Below, one piece after another: positions 15,579 to 26,304 of a stretch of 36,926 nt of DNA; the first letter of the stretch is position 1, and each line of letters begins with the position of its first letter. Made by a program: the position numbers and the translations under genes. The notes beneath the pieces were generated by a model. The model saw nothing but the letters and a program-made list of their open reading frames with translations, made no database searches and was not told the origin of the DNA. Source of the DNA: Nitrospirota bacterium (GTDB lineage: Bacteria; Nitrospirota; Nitrospiria; Nitrospirales; Nitrospiraceae); NCBI GenBank assembly GCA_018971525.1, contig JAGXAR010000034.1:1-36926 (forward strand), written 5' to 3'.

Positions 15579-16825
15579 AGCTGCCCTGGCTCCTGCAACA
15601 AACGATCGATGGCTGAGAGAAAGACCCCGCCGCGGTGGCCGTCGGTCACGCGATGATCCGCGGACAGGCTTGCGGTCACGACTGGCCTCGAGACCACCTG
15701 TCCCTCGATGACCCACGGGCGTTCCACAACTTTTCCGAAACCGACTAAGGCGACCTGCGGCGGATAGATCACGCCGAACACAGTTTCTACTCCCTGTTCC
15801 CCCAGGCTAGTGACCGTGATGGTCGGATCGGACAGTTCCGAACTCCGTAACGTCCCGGCACGGGCCCGCTTCACGACATCCTGGAAGCTGCTCATGAGGT
15901 CACCAAGGCTTCGCTTGTCCGTATCGTGAATGGCCGGCGCGATGAGGCCTCCTTGCCGGAGGGAAACCGCCACACCGACGTGGATGGCGGGGCTCTGAAT
16001 TGCAGCGTTTTCTTTCCACAGCGCATTCAACTCCGGTACCTGTCGCAGCGCCAGGGCCACGGCTTTAATCAGCAAGACGCCGTATAACAGCCGATCCGTC
16101 ACCGGCCTTTTGATGTTTTCTTCCTTGAGCCAGGTCATAGCCCGGCCCATGTCGATGGTGGTGCTCAGATAGTAATGGGGAATCTCCCGCTTCGATCGCG
16201 CCATGGCGGCTGCAATGGTCTGTCGCATCCTGGCCTGGCGATCGCCGCCTTCTCCGGCGGAGGCGAGGGGGGTGGGGCCAGTGGTGAGGGGTGCGGAGGG
16301 TTGCTGACCTCCGGCCTCGTGCCTCTCGCCTCGGGCGTTTGCGCTGCGTTGGATGTCGTCCAGGGTGATGGCGCCGCCGGGACCAGTGCCTTGAACAAAG
16401 GCGGGATCCACTCCTAATTCACTTGCGAGCTTTCGCGCCGCAGGCGAGATGCGAAGTCTTCCCGGTTCTGTCACCGCTGCTGTCATCGGCGGAGGTGGGG
16501 GAGGAGGCGGTGACACCGGTTCCTTCGGCGAGACCTTCTGCAAGGGAGGTGGGGATGCGGGAGCTTGAATGGCTGGTGTAGCCTGAGTTCCCACTTCCCG
16601 GATGATTGCCATGACTGTGCCGACCGGAATGCGCTCGCCGGGTTTCGCAAGCAGTTGTTCGATGACCCCCGTGTGGAAGGATTCGATCTCGATCGCGGCC
16701 TTCTCGGTATCCACTTCCGCGATGATGTCGCCCTTGACCACCCGGTCGCCCAACTTCTTTTTCCACTCGACGAGAGTCCCTTCGGTCATATCTGAACCGA
16801 GGGTGGGCATCACAAACTCAGCCAT
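15575..16825 (-). CDS. pdhC: Pyruvate dehydrogenase E2, dihydrolipoamide acetyltransferase
   Basis: 416 aa. The lipoyl domain at the N-terminus carries the modified lysine K42 in [11 protein letters not shown] Pro/Ala-rich linker is followed by the peripheral-subunit-binding domain (about 128-162), beginning [14 protein letters not shown], and a second linker. The catalytic domain ends with DHRVTDG, giving H391 and D395 as the acetyl-transfer residues. The enzyme moves the acetyl group from E1 to CoA. It is the third gene of the E1-alpha, E1-beta, E2 series. Its stop overlaps the ACP gene. No E3 (dihydrolipoamide dehydrogenase) is in the window and must come from another locus. Confidence 0.92.
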   Translation of the reverse strand: MAEFVMPTLGSDMTEGTLVEWKKKLGDRVVKGDIIAEVDTEKAAIEIESFHTGVIEQLLAKPGERIPVGTVMAIIREVGTQATPAIQAPASPPPLQKVSPKEPVSPPPPPPPPMTAAVTEPGRLRISPAARKLASELGVDPAFVQGTGPGGAITLDDIQRSANARGERHEAGGQQPSAPLTTGPTPLASAGEGGDRQARMRQTIAAAMARSKREIPHYYLSTTIDMGRAMTWLKEENIKRPVTDRLLYGVLLIKAVALALRQVPELNALWKENAAIQSPAIHVGVAVSLRQGGLIAPAIHDTDKRSLGDLMSSFQDVVKRARAGTLRSSELSDPTITVTSLGEQGVETVFGVIYPPQVALVGFGKVVERPWVIEGQVVSRPVVTASLSADHRVTDGHRGGVFLSAIDRLLQEPGQL

Positions 16826-16837
16826 CTTCGAACCTCG

Positions 16838-16925
16838 TCAACCATCATGCGTCACGCGTCTATCGTTACGGCTCATATCCGAATTGCGAATGACGTATGA
16901 CGAGACACCGAACGTGCACGTCTGT
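16838..16925. repeat. Intergenic micro-repeat patch between E2 and E1-beta
   Basis: Short, irregular ACG/CGT-containing units recur here: GCGTCACGCGTC, then GCGAATGACGTATGACG. Patches with the same flavour are at 19064-19100 and 31634-31672, which suggests a lineage-specific intergenic repeat. There is no gene here. Confidence 0.4.
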
Positions 16926-16929
16926 TCCC

Positions 16930-17907
16930 TTACCGCCCCATAAGACTATGCACTGCCTGTACGATTTTCTCAGGCTGTGGCAGAGCTGCGTCTTCCAGGT
17001 GTTTTGGATAGGGGATTGGCACCTCGACGCTACAAATCCGGGCAACCGGACCATCCAGATCATAAAAGGCCACTTCCATGATCTGTGCGGATACTTCGGC
17101 AGCAAAACTGCCGGTGCGCCATCCTTCGTCGATCACGACCGCCCGGTGCGTTTTCCGCACGGAGGCCAGGACCGTTGAGATGTCGAGTGGCCGGAGTATC
17201 CGGAGATCAACGACCTCAGCCGAGATGCCCTCATGGAAGAGTTGGTCTGCCGCTTCGAGCGCTTTCCAGAGAGAGCCCCCGAAGGTGATCAGCGAGATGT
17301 TTGTTCCGGCTCGTCGGACTGCCGCCTGTGTCAGATCGACGGGGAGGGCGCTTTCGTCGAGTTCGCCTTCGAGGGGGTACAAGTACGCATGCTCGAAGAT
17401 GAAGACCGGGTCCGGTTCTTGGAGTGCCGCGAGGAGCATGCCTCTGGCGTCCGTGACGGTGGCCGGCGCGAGCACGGTGATCCCGGGAATGTGGGCATAC
17501 CAGCCTTCGAGACTATGCGAATGTTGAGCCGCCACCTGCCGACCTGCGCCGGTGGCCATCCGTACGACGAGGGGAATGCTGAACTGTCCGCCGGACATAT
17601 GGCGGATCGTGGCTGCATTGTTGACGATCTGATCGAGGGCGAGCAGGCTGAAATTCACCGTCATCACTTCTACGATCGGTCTCATGCCGCCCAGAGCGGC
17701 TCCGATGCCGGCGCCGACGAAGGTGCTTTCGGACAATGGAGTATCCCGGATGCGCTCCGGCCCGAACTCATCCAGGAATCCCTTGCTACAGGCATAGGTC
17801 CCGCCGTACTTGCCGACGTCCTCGCCCATCAGGAACACGCGCGGATTGCTCTGGAGTGCCTCACGCAATCCGGCACGAACGGCTTCACGGTAGGTTATCT
17901 TACCCAT
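16930..17907 (-). CDS. pdhB: Pyruvate dehydrogenase E1 beta subunit
   Basis: 325 aa, start ATG 17907 with GAGGGA upstream; the TTG at 17910 is not needed. The family landmarks are [17 protein letters not shown] at the N-terminus, [20 protein letters not shown], the ENMTVNF-type strand [15 protein letters not shown] and the C-terminal [17 protein letters not shown]1-beta forms the thiamine diphosphate site with E1-alpha in a heterotetramer and catalyses oxidative decarboxylation of pyruvate. It lies 81 nt downstream of E1-alpha. A branched-chain or acetoin substrate cannot be fully excluded by sequence reading alone. Confidence 0.9.
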   Translation of the reverse strand: MGKITYREAVRAGLREALQSNPRVFLMGEDVGKYGGTYACSKGFLDEFGPERIRDTPLSESTFVGAGIGAALGGMRPIVEVMTVNFSLLALDQIVNNAATIRHMSGGQFSIPLVVRMATGAGRQVAAQHSHSLEGWYAHIPGITVLAPATVTDARGMLLAALQEPDPVFIFEHAYLYPLEGELDESALPVDLTQAAVRRAGTNISLITFGGSLWKALEAADQLFHEGISAEVVDLRILRPLDISTVLASVRKTHRAVVIDEGWRTGSFAAEVSAQIMEVAFYDLDGPVARICSVEVPIPYPKHLEDAALPQPEKIVQAVHSLMGR

Positions 17908-17988
17908 CAAGTCCCTCTTGCTTGAGGCAAGGAGCCAGGGGCGAGCGGTGTGAAAGGAATTCGTCCATAAGCCTCTTGCTTCGCGCCT

Positions 17989-18972
17989 CTAGCCTGCCGG
18001 CTTCGCCGGCGTATACAGATCCTTCGTGAGATCCTCCAGAGGTTCCCAGGAGCCACTTTCGGCAAACGACACGGCTTCTGCAATCTCGGCCGCAATGGCG
18101 GTTTCCATGTTATCGAGGTCGGCATCAGTCAAGAACTCTTCGGCGCGGAGCTGTTGCTGGAAGAGGGTAATAGGGTCACGCTGCTTCCATCGGGCGACCT
18201 CGTCCTTTGTCCGATAGAGCTCCGCATCGTACATCGAATGGGCACGAAACCGGTAGGTTCGGTATTCAAGAAGATACGGCCCCTGGCCCGCACGAACGAA
18301 ATCGACGGCTTCCCTCGTGGCTGCTTCCACCGCGAGGACGTCCATCCCGTTGACGGCTTCGGCTGGAATAGCATAGGCGTCGGCCTTGCGGGCGATGTCG
18401 GTCTGCGATTGGTGCCGTCCGAGCGCCGTTCCCATCGCATAGAGATTGTTTTCGCAGAGGAACAGCACCGGGAGCTTCCAGAGCGCTGCGAGATTGAGGG
18501 ACTCGTGAAATTCTCCTTCGGCCACAGCGCCGTCGCCGAAGAAGCACGCAGTCACTCGACGGCGTTGCTGCATTTTGTCGGCCAGCGCGAGTCCGACCGC
18601 AACCGGCAGCCCTCCGCCGACAATCGCCAGGCCTCCATAGAAGCGGCGTGCGGCGTCGAAGAAGTGCATGGATCCTCCGCGTCCCCGCGCGCAGCCGTTC
18701 GCTTTTCCGTAGAGTTCCGCCATCAGCGGTCCCATCGGGGTGCCCCGTATCAGCGCGTGGCCGTGCTCTCGATAGGTGCCGACGATCGCGTCCTCCGATG
18801 AAAAACAGGGGATGGCGCCGACCGCGACCGCCTCCTCACCGATGTAGAGATGGAGGAAGCCGCGGATCTTGCCCCCGCTATACAGTTCTGCGCACTTCTC
18901 CTCAAACCGTCTGATGCGGAGCATCCGGCGGAGTAATTCCCACCCGTGGTCTCTGTCAACAACGAGGGTCAT
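17989..18972 (-). CDS. pdhA: Pyruvate dehydrogenase E1 alpha subunit
   Basis: 327 aa. The thiamine diphosphate motif is clear: [20 protein letters not shown], then [12 protein letters not shown]. Upstream are [15 protein letters not shown] and the conserved [12 protein letters not shown] histidine region. [10 protein letters not shown] is the loop before the cofactor site. It is the first gene of the pyruvate dehydrogenase block and begins 120 nt after the acetyl-CoA synthetase stop, so it may be co-transcribed with it. The complex would convert pyruvate to acetyl-CoA, CO2 and NADH. Confidence 0.92.
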   Translation of the reverse strand: MTLVVDRDHGWELLRRMLRIRRFEEKCAELYSGGKIRGFLHLYIGEEAVAVGAIPCFSSEDAIVGTYREHGHALIRGTPMGPLMAELYGKANGCARGRGGSMHFFDAARRFYGGLAIVGGGLPVAVGLALADKMQQRRRVTACFFGDGAVAEGEFHESLNLAALWKLPVLFLCENNLYAMGTALGRHQSQTDIARKADAYAIPAEAVNGMDVLAVEAATREAVDFVRAGQGPYLLEYRTYRFRAHSMYDAELYRTKDEVARWKQRDPITLFQQQLRAEEFLTDADLDNMETAIAAEIAEAVSFAESGSWEPLEDLTKDLYTPAKPAG

Positions 18973-19063
18973 AGGTTTCTCTGGTTCATCAGGTTTGTCT
19001 CATTTCACTGGCTGGAAGGAACTTAACAAACCACACAACCGGGAAAGCTGAACGTTCCCCCGG

Positions 19064-19092
19064 ACCGCGATTGACGAATGACGGTTGACGAA

Positions 19093-19100
<8 letters not shown>
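19064..19100. repeat. Intergenic micro-repeat patch before pdhA
   Basis: GATTGACGAATGACG followed by GTTGACGAATCACGA is an imperfect direct repeat of a TTGACGAATxACG unit. It is related in style to the patches at 16838-16925 and 31634-31672. Confidence 0.45.
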
Positions 19101-20859
<1,759 letters not shown>

Positions 20860-21059
20860 AGAAGAACTCCCCCTCACCGAGGGTTCTGCAAGGCGTAGAC
20901 CATTGAGGCAAAAGCAGAAAACGAGAAATCCGCTTGCGAATCCGTAGGTCCGAAGAATGAGCCGGAGCCACGTTCACTCCGGCTGTGGCAGAAGTCGCCA
21001 GGTCAATCTGATGCGAGTGGAGAATCGCGTCAATCTCAATGCGAAGGCCCTCATCATGG

Positions 21060-21213
21060 GGCGGCTGGCCGCTCGCGCTAAAGCTCGTTGAGGAACTCGA
21101 GCGCGTCTCGCAATGGGGACAGCCTTGGTGGACAAAGATCTCGAAATAGGACTGTTCACTGGCAGGCCGGAGCGGTCGGGACGAAAAGTTGATGAGCGAA
21201 CATGACTCCGCCG
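21060..21213 (-). pseudogene. Decayed remnant of a thioredoxin/DsbD-like gene
   Basis: Minus-strand sequence 21110-21160 reads SYFEIFVHQGCPHCE, close to LEVFVRAGCPHCE in the intact gene at 13452-14606. After the CPHC codons (21110-21121) a frameshift is needed to reach LEFLNEL, followed by a stop and RERP, corresponding to FLDGLQRERP in the intact protein. Beyond that, stops interrupt every frame and no membrane domain remains. It sits right after a cytochrome c gene, exactly as the intact copy does. This is a duplicated locus in which the second gene has been lost. Confidence 0.7.
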
Positions 21214-21225
21214 CCGTGCAGGACG

Positions 21226-21588
21226 TCAACTGAGCTGGTCGAACGGCGCCACCATCCGTACATAGGCCAGCACATCCATCACTTGCTGGTCGGTCAGCTT
21301 CCCCCGGAACCCATGCATGGGAGTGAAGGCTGCCCCGTGCGAGATCGTGATCAAGAGTTCCCAGTCGGTTTTGGAGCGAGAGGTGATGGACTGGAGGTTT
21401 GTGGGGCGTACGATCAGGTCCTGCGCATCCGGCCCGGCCCCATCTAACTTCTCGCCGTGACAACGCAGGCAATTCTTCTCATACACTACCTGGCCTGCTT
21501 GAGGGTTCCCGCGCATCGCTTGCGCGGCGACCCATGAGCTGCATCCTATCACCAGTAACAGCGCGCTCAGTATCACTCGAAGGTTCAT
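21226..21588 (-). CDS. Mono-haem cytochrome c (class I), copy B
   Basis: ATG 21588 begins a signal peptide MNLRVILSALLLVIGC; the further upstream ATG 21606 lacks a site. The product is 120 aa. The haem motif CLRCH is at 40-44, then GEKLDGAGPDAQDL. TPMHGFRGKLTDQQ supplies the likely axial Met. It is plainly paralogous to the cytochrome at 14616-14975, sharing CLRCHGEKLDG, KTDWELL and TPMHGFRG. The thioredoxin-like partner downstream has decayed, so this copy either works with the other partner or has a separate role. Confidence 0.85.
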   Translation of the reverse strand: MNLRVILSALLLVIGCSSWVAAQAMRGNPQAGQVVYEKNCLRCHGEKLDGAGPDAQDLIVRPTNLQSITSRSKTDWELLITISHGAAFTPMHGFRGKLTDQQVMDVLAYVRMVAPFDQLS

Positions 21589-21648
21589 AGCCCTGCATCC
21601 TTTCATGAATGAATCGTTGAGGACGGCGATCGCAAGAGCGTCGGGCGG

Positions 21649-22506
21649 TCAGCGTACCACGAGCACGGAGCAGCCGGCCCGATGCACGATCCCGTGCGAT
21701 ACACTGCCCATCAAGAAACGATCGAGTCCCTTGCGTCCATGGGAGCTGACCACGATGAGGTCCTGGGTATTTGCCGCTTCGCATACCGTGGCGACGGGAT
21801 CGCCCAGGCGAACCTCGGTTGACACCGTGAAGTGCGGGCTCGCCAACGCCCGGGCTGTGTCGGTCACAACCTGTTCGGCATACCGCTTACTTTGCTCAGA
21901 CCAGTCTTGGAGTCCCACCATCACATGCGGGTCGGCCATGTAAAGCGAGGGGACGACCGAGAGGATCGTGATCGCGACGGGGTTCTTGAACGGGTGCGAT
22001 GTCAGCCACGTTTGCAGATGGACCGCATCCTGGCTGCCTTCCACTGCCATGAGGACGCGGGTGACGGGACGAGCTTTCCCCTTCACGATCAAGGTCGGCT
22101 GCGTCGCATGGAGCAGGACGTTGTGCGAAACGCTGCCGGTAAACACTTCCGTCACCCGGCTGTGGTCGTGCGTGCCCATTGCGACGAGGTCGGCCTTCAC
22201 AAACGCGGCGCTATCGAGAATGAAGGAGGCCGGGTGCTGGACTTCGCACAACGTCCGGATGGAGGGAATCTCTGCCGGCAGCAGGGTGCGGCAGCGTTCA
22301 ACGGCCTGGCGACCGGCCTCCACCATGGCATGGCGGAATTCGTCGTACCCTTGCAGGTTGGCTGCCTCGGCTACGATGGGATAGTGAAACATGCCCAGAT
22401 CCACGCCATGGACGAGAACGACTTCATTCGGCCGGTAGAGTAACCCGATCTGTTCCACGGCGGCGAAGGCCTCGTCCGACCAATCCACGCCAACCACGAT
22501 CTTCAT
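21649..22506 (-). CDS. Tandem-domain universal stress protein
   Basis: 285 aa, start ATG 22506 with GGAGAGG upstream. Two UspA domains are in tandem. The first begins MKIVVGVDWSDEAFAAVEQI and ends SVSHNVLLHATQPTLIV. The second ends with GRKGLDRFLMGSVSHGIV and SVLVVR, the G2xG9xGS nucleotide-binding signature. Such proteins bind ATP and respond to starvation, oxidative stress or low oxygen. It is the last of the minus-strand stress block, close to an NTF2-like gene. A second tandem Usp lies at 34474-35346. Confidence 0.9.
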   Translation of the reverse strand: MKIVVGVDWSDEAFAAVEQIGLLYRPNEVVLVHGVDLGMFHYPIVAEAANLQGYDEFRHAMVEAGRQAVERCRTLLPAEIPSIRTLCEVQHPASFILDSAAFVKADLVAMGTHDHSRVTEVFTGSVSHNVLLHATQPTLIVKGKARPVTRVLMAVEGSQDAVHLQTWLTSHPFKNPVAITILSVVPSLYMADPHVMVGLQDWSEQSKRYAEQVVTDTARALASPHFTVSTEVRLGDPVATVCEAANTQDLIVVSSHGRKGLDRFLMGSVSHGIVHRAGCSVLVVR

Positions 22507-22523
22507 TATTACCTCTCCATGAT

Positions 22524-23105
22524 TCAGAATAACGGGTGCGGTGCCGTGCCGAACGGCAAGACCCGTGGCCTTTCGCCGGCATTCCCGCGAATGCGCCAGG
22601 CGCCGCCCTCAAGCGTCAGATAATGCACTTCTTCGTACCAGCTGTCGATCGGTACCCGGAGGCCGCTGGTCTTCGAGAGGCCCGACAGGCTTCCTGTGCA
22701 GGTCACTTCGATGATGGCGTTGGAGCCCGATCCCACTTTGACGATCTTCGAAAAGAAATGCACCTCGCTCAGATCACGGTATTCCTCGAACAGGTCGTGC
22801 CAGATCTTGCGAACATCCGCCTGCTTCAACCCATGATAGTTGTACTGGGTTGCATAGAGCGCCATGACGCCGTCCAGATTTTCCGCAGCGATGGCTGCTT
22901 CAGCCTTGTGAAACACGTCCAGGATCTGATTAACGGTAGCCTGATCCACCTCCACGACCGCCCCCTGTGGAATGGACGTCGTCGCCTGCCCCGTCGTGCC
23001 GGACACAAGGCTGAGCACCGCCACAGCGACAAGTATCCATCGACCGGGATTGGCAGGCTGCGGAAAGCGAATAGCGGCAGGATGGGAATGCACTGGCTCG
23101 CGCAT
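22524..23105 (-). CDS. Exported NTF2/SnoaL-like protein
   Basis: With ATG 23105 the product is 193 aa with an N-terminal hydrophobic segment WILVAVAVLSLVSGTTGQA. The mature domain has the cone-shaped NTF2-like pattern: VNQILDVFHKAEAAIAAENLD, then ALYATQYNYHG, then VHFFSKIVKV and WRIRGNAGERP. The function is unknown; this fold is used for binding or isomerase-like roles. The frame is also open to an ATG at 23357 with a strong GAGGAG site, but that extension has an unlikely composition and is explained better by a separate short gene. Confidence 0.65.
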   Translation of the reverse strand: MREPVHSHPAAIRFPQPANPGRWILVAVAVLSLVSGTTGQATTSIPQGAVVEVDQATVNQILDVFHKAEAAIAAENLDGVMALYATQYNYHGLKQADVRKIWHDLFEEYRDLSEVHFFSKIVKVGSGSNAIIEVTCTGSLSGLSKTSGLRVPIDSWYEEVHYLTLEGGAWRIRGNAGERPRVLPFGTAPHPLF

Positions 23106-23217
23106 CTTCGGCAATGGAGGAATACCCGGCAGGATGCTCAAAAATTTCGTCCGGCAAGGCCGCAGCGAGTGAAGGACCGACGAGGGACAGACCGCATTTC
23201 GTATGGGCCTTGTGCCC

Positions 23218-23357
23218 CTAAAATGGATCTTGGCGAACGGAAAAGCCCCTCCAGTGCTTCCGAACTCCGGGAGACTCCTCGTCAAGGTTGAGGGTCTGAA
23301 CGATGCGAGAACGCTGCTGGCGAACTTGTTCAGCATCCTGCTACGGTTGACGGTCAT
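23218..23357 (-). pseudogene. Possible small frameshifted gene
   Basis: ATG 23357 has GAGGAG six nt upstream, an excellent site, yet its own frame soon loses coding character. A one-base shift gives a protein-like continuation, DAEQVRQQRSRIVQTLNLDE, then SPGVRKHWRGFSVRQDPF, ending at TAG 23218-23220. If real it is a basic peptide of about 45 aa. The evidence is limited to composition and the site. Confidence 0.3.
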
Positions 23358-23387
23358 GCTCTTCTCCTCAACGGTTGAGACAAGGGC

Positions 23388-23888
23388 TCAGTGGGTCCAC
23401 GTGACCCGTATGAATTGTTCATCCTGTTCGTATTGCAACTCCAGCTCCCCGTGGTAGGCATGTTTGAGCGCATCGCCGATTCGCCGGGGCAGGTGGATAT
23501 CGGTCGTGGAAATTACCAGGCCTTCGGGTTGTGATTCAATTGCCATGATCCTGGAGAGCGGGTGTTCCTTTTTCTCCTTCTCCTCCGTATTCTTGACAAC
23601 GCCGATCAGCTGTTCGTGCTGGGTATCTTTGAATGGCCCTTTGATCGTGACGAGGCCTTTGGGGTACTTGTCCCGAATCCTGAGACAGGCCGGGCAGACG
23701 ATCTCGTCGGCCCCTGCCGGCTTAGGGTTCCAGGTCCAGCGGCCTTTATGGAACAGGGCTCCGCACTCGGTGCAGACCGTCGGCTCTGCCAGTTTCCCCT
23801 TCAACTTGTACGTGTCGTGTTGGTACTCTTGAACAGTTCGGTCTCTGCGATCTCCCAACCCTGACGGGATATTGGAATGCGTGGACAT
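23388..23888 (-). CDS. BCAM0308-family Zn-binding protein
   Basis: 166 aa. Two zinc knuckles, CTECGALFHKGRW and CPACLRIRDKYPKG (both near residues 40-80), are the hallmark of this small family, named after a gene of the Burkholderia cenocepacia low-oxygen locus. The C-terminal half, with ESQPEGLVISTTDIHLPRR and ALKHAYHGELELQYEQDE, resembles NMD3-type ribosome-associated domains. It is likely RNA- or ribosome-associated under stress, but that is inference. It is located between an NTF2-like gene and a phosphoribosyltransferase. Confidence 0.75.
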   Translation of the reverse strand: MSTHSNIPSGLGDRRDRTVQEYQHDTYKLKGKLAEPTVCTECGALFHKGRWTWNPKPAGADEIVCPACLRIRDKYPKGLVTIKGPFKDTQHEQLIGVVKNTEEKEKKEHPLSRIMAIESQPEGLVISTTDIHLPRRIGDALKHAYHGELELQYEQDEQFIRVTWTH

Positions 23889-23922
23889 AGTAAGGCTTAC
23901 CCTCCTTGGCTAACAAGACGGC

Positions 23923-24594
23923 TCACGAGGCTGGTGAGGAGGGCGTGCGTTCGAGCATCGCCTCTTCGGCCAGATTGAGATACTGTATCACGTCGCGATC
24001 CTCGACTTGCGTGAAGTCGGTGAAGAAATTCCCCACTGCATAGAACGGTTCCGGCGTCATGAGAATCACCAGCTCGTCCACATGGGATCGAACTTCACGG
24101 ATCGTCGACGGGGGTCCGACCGGAATCACTCCCACCAGACGGCGAGGTTGCAAACTGCGAATGGCGAGTGCCGAGGCCAGGAACGTCGAACCTGTGGCGA
24201 TGCCGTCGTCGACCAAGAGCACGGTGCGGCCCGTGAGTTGCCGGAGTGGCCGTCCCTGCCGGTAGAGGTCCTTGCGCCTGGCGATCTCTTTCTCTTGGAT
24301 ATGAACCAACCGGTCCAGCTCATGCCTGGATAAGCCGAATGAGCTGACCGCCTCTTGATTCAGATAGCGCGATCCCGTCTCCGCCACCGCTCCAATTGCA
24401 TATTCGGGATTGCCGGGCGCACCGATCTTCCGCGTAATAAACACGTCGAGCGGGACATGGAGGGCGAGGCTGAGCTGATAGCCCACTGCCACACCGCCGC
24501 GCGGAAGAGCGAGAATCAACGCCGTCGGATCGTTGCGGTATTGACTTAGCTCATCAGCCAATATCCGGCCCGCTTCTTCGCGATTGCGGAACAT
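23923..24594 (-). CDS. Stress-cluster phosphoribosyltransferase
   Basis: 223 aa with a good AAGGAGGGAGAGG site. The PRPP-binding loop VLLVDDGIATGST is intact, as is the N-terminal LALPRGGVAVGYQL and the flexible region VFITRKIGAPGNPEYAIGA. These match the type I phosphoribosyltransferase fold used by many stand-alone stress-island proteins. The substrate base is unknown. Neighbours (Hsp20, BCAM0308-family protein) show it belongs to a stress regulon rather than to purine biosynthesis. Confidence 0.85.
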   Translation of the reverse strand: MFRNREEAGRILADELSQYRNDPTALILALPRGGVAVGYQLSLALHVPLDVFITRKIGAPGNPEYAIGAVAETGSRYLNQEAVSSFGLSRHELDRLVHIQEKEIARRKDLYRQGRPLRQLTGRTVLLVDDGIATGSTFLASALAIRSLQPRRLVGVIPVGPPSTIREVRSHVDELVILMTPEPFYAVGNFFTDFTQVEDRDVIQYLNLAEEAMLERTPSSPAS

Positions 24595-24637
24595 TGCGCC
24601 TCTCCCTCCTTCGATCCAGGGCGTTAATCAGGTTCCC

Positions 24638-24793
24638 TTATAGGATTCCCTGTGTGACTCCCACGCCGATAAGGAATGTGGCCAGCAGCGTGAGCGCTGC
24701 GATCAGCCACCACAGATGACGATGAGGTCCTGTGGTCACGCGATGCCAATGAATGTCCCACGGAACCTCAAGGTAGTGAGGGTGTCGGAACAT
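24638..24793 (-). CDS. 51-aa single-span membrane peptide
   Basis: ATG 24793 follows a perfect AGGAGG. The 51-residue product starts MFRHPHYLEVPWDIHWHRVT, is rich in His and Trp, and ends with a hydrophobic helix WWLIAALTLLATFLIGVG. It lies between the Hsp20 and phosphoribosyltransferase genes and is transcribed in the same direction. No family is recognised. The His-rich face could bind metal. It is easily missed by gene finders. Confidence 0.6.
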   Translation of the reverse strand: MFRHPHYLEVPWDIHWHRVTTGPHRHLWWLIAALTLLATFLIGVGVTQGIL

Positions 24794-24816
24794 TGCACAC
24801 CTCCTCTCGGTCGTCC

Positions 24817-25290
24817 TCAGGAGACCTTCACCTCAATCGATTTCGGCTTTGCCTTCTCCGATTTTGGCAGATGTACTTTCAACACCCCGTCTTTGTATTC
24901 CGCGCTCACCTTGCTGCCATCGGCATCTTCCGGCAAGGTGAAGCTCCGCATAAAGCTCCCGTATGCCCGCTCGACACGGTGGTACTTCTTGCCTTTTTCC
25001 TCTTTCTCGTACTTCCGTTCTCCGGAGATGCTCATCACATCGTCCTGGACCGTCAGTTTAACGTCTTCTTTTTTCACTTCGGGCAGATCCGCCTTGATGA
25101 GGTATTCCTTCTCGTCCTCTGAAATGTCGACGCGCGGCGACCATTCGGCGACGGTCATGGCTTCTTTCCCGGCCTCGGTCCGAAGAGCAGGGCGGCCAAA
25201 ATAGGTCGAGAGGCGCTTCTCCATATCCTCCAATTCTTTGAATGGATTCCAGCGTGTCATCATAGGTTCCCATCGGGTTAAATCAGACAT
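24817..25290 (-). CDS. hsp20: Hsp20 small heat-shock protein
   Basis: 157 aa with AGGAGG seven nt before the ATG. The alpha-crystallin domain spans about residues 48-145: SPRVDISEDEKEYLIKADLP, then VKLTVQDDVMSISGERKYE, and ending DGVLKVHLPKSE, the conserved strand. The N-terminus begins MSDLTRWEPM with a short Trp-Pro motif. It works as an ATP-independent holdase that stops denatured proteins aggregating. It is in the middle of the stress block. Confidence 0.92.
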   Translation of the reverse strand: MSDLTRWEPMMTRWNPFKELEDMEKRLSTYFGRPALRTEAGKEAMTVAEWSPRVDISEDEKEYLIKADLPEVKKEDVKLTVQDDVMSISGERKYEKEEKGKKYHRVERAYGSFMRSFTLPEDADGSKVSAEYKDGVLKVHLPKSEKAKPKSIEVKVS

Positions 25291-25331
25291 CAGATAACCT
25301 CCTTGTGATTAAAACACGAGTGAATATTGAC

Positions 25332-25550
25332 CTAGCAGACTTCCCTGCTGTGCAGGAGAGTCAGGGTATAACTGCCCCCCTTCGTGGGCACGAGCATGAT
25401 CTCGCCGCTTCGGCTCAAGCGGTCGACGGCGAGAAAGACCTGGTTCCACGAAAGATTCGGGCATTGACGCATGACGTCTTCGAGGTCGCAGGCATGGGCT
25501 CTGTGCAGGATGTCGATCACTTGATCTTCCGCGGTGATCTGTTGCGCCAT
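25332..25550 (-). CDS. Winged-helix-like protein, WNQVF family (compact copy)
   Basis: ATG 25550 follows AAAGGTGG; earlier starts would add an unlikely N-terminus. The product is 72 aa. AEDQVIDILHRAHACDLEDV, then LSWNQVFLAVDRLSR, then IMLVPTKGGSYTLTLL gives three helices and a beta wing. The same WNQVF and AVDRLSR core appears in the larger protein at 4792-5196. It is transcribed upstream of hsp20, 40 nt away, so it may regulate the block. DNA binding is inferred from fold pattern only. Confidence 0.65.
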   Translation of the reverse strand: MAQQITAEDQVIDILHRAHACDLEDVMRQCPNLSWNQVFLAVDRLSRSGEIMLVPTKGGSYTLTLLHSREVC

Positions 25551-25823
25551 GTGCCACCTTTTGATGAACGGAATGAGTTGCTGAGAGGATAATCTTGCAT
25601 TGTCGGTGCCACAGGATGGTCTCGGGTGAAAGCAAGGGGAGAAGTTCGGTAGCACAGGGGGTTACAGACTTGAAGAAGAAGGAGAGGGCTGTATCAACCG
25701 GCAGTTTGAGGAGTTTCGGGTCAGTGACAAGTCAGGGGACTGTTGCCAAATACCTCAGCGAAAGTAGGGATACCGTTGTTCACGAGAGAAGCCTGAGTGT
25801 AGCAAAACTGATGGAAGGACGGA
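25551..25823. other. Gap with no supported gene
   Basis: About 270 nt between the winged-helix-like gene and a small Zn-binding peptide. No frame is convincing and no terminator or repeat was recognised. A promoter for the minus-strand stress block could lie here but none is evident. Confidence 0.35.
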
Positions 25824-26012
25824 CTATGTTTCCTTGCCCTTCCGCTGGAGGTCCGGATCGGGAACGACGCCACCACATTCAACACAACGCACTTTGCCGG
25901 CCTTGTGATCCTCCTCCGTGACGCAGTCGGAGATGAGGCGACTGTGCGTACAGGCAGAGCGCGGACTCAGTGGTACGGACTGTGGGGCTCGTCTTGATCC
26001 TTCGAGGTTCAC
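25824..26012 (-). CDS. Small Cys/His zinc-binding peptide
   Basis: GTG 26012 is chosen because CAGAGG lies six nt upstream; a TTG at 26033 has no site. The product is 62 aa. Cys21, His23 and Cys30 in ACTHSRLISDC, then Cys43 and Cys46 in RCVECGGVV, make a plausible zinc site. The tail PDPDLQRKGKET is charged. It resembles in style the other Zn-ribbon peptides in the window. The role is unknown. Confidence 0.5.
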   Translation of the reverse strand: MNLEGSRRAPQSVPLSPRSACTHSRLISDCVTEEDHKAGKVRCVECGGVVPDPDLQRKGKET

Positions 26013-26246
26013 GGTGTACCTCTGGGATGGCAAGTAGGTGTAGCTAGCAGATTTCCGCTATCTTAATTCTCTTGTATCCGCAATGCAAGGCACAAAATAT
26101 GGGAACGTAGTCGGTTCCCAGGCGGATACTTGGTGTCAGGCCTACCACGCATTATTCATGAACAATTCTGCTGCAATAGTTGATTCGCCGCTGCGGCAAG
26201 CCTGGACGCGGTCGGCACGGCGTGCAGGCGGGTGGGGTCTCTCATT

Positions 26247-26266
26247 GGCTCTCCGGGAAGAGAGCC
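26247..26266 (-). terminator. Hairpin after the CBS gene
   Basis: GGCTCTC CGGGAA GAGAGCC is a perfect 7-bp stem with a 6-nt loop, 39 nt beyond the stop of the CBS-domain gene. There is no T-run, so it may be only a partial terminator or an mRNA 3' end structure. The rest of the gap 26013-26304 has no supported gene. Confidence 0.4.
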
Positions 26267-26304
26267 CTTCACCGCATCAGGCTATGGTGGGGAGATGAGC
26301 AGCT

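Noticed and set aside
26083-26298. 71-aa plus-strand ORF
   Set aside because: Unlikely composition and it covers the hairpin behind the CBS gene. No supporting site.
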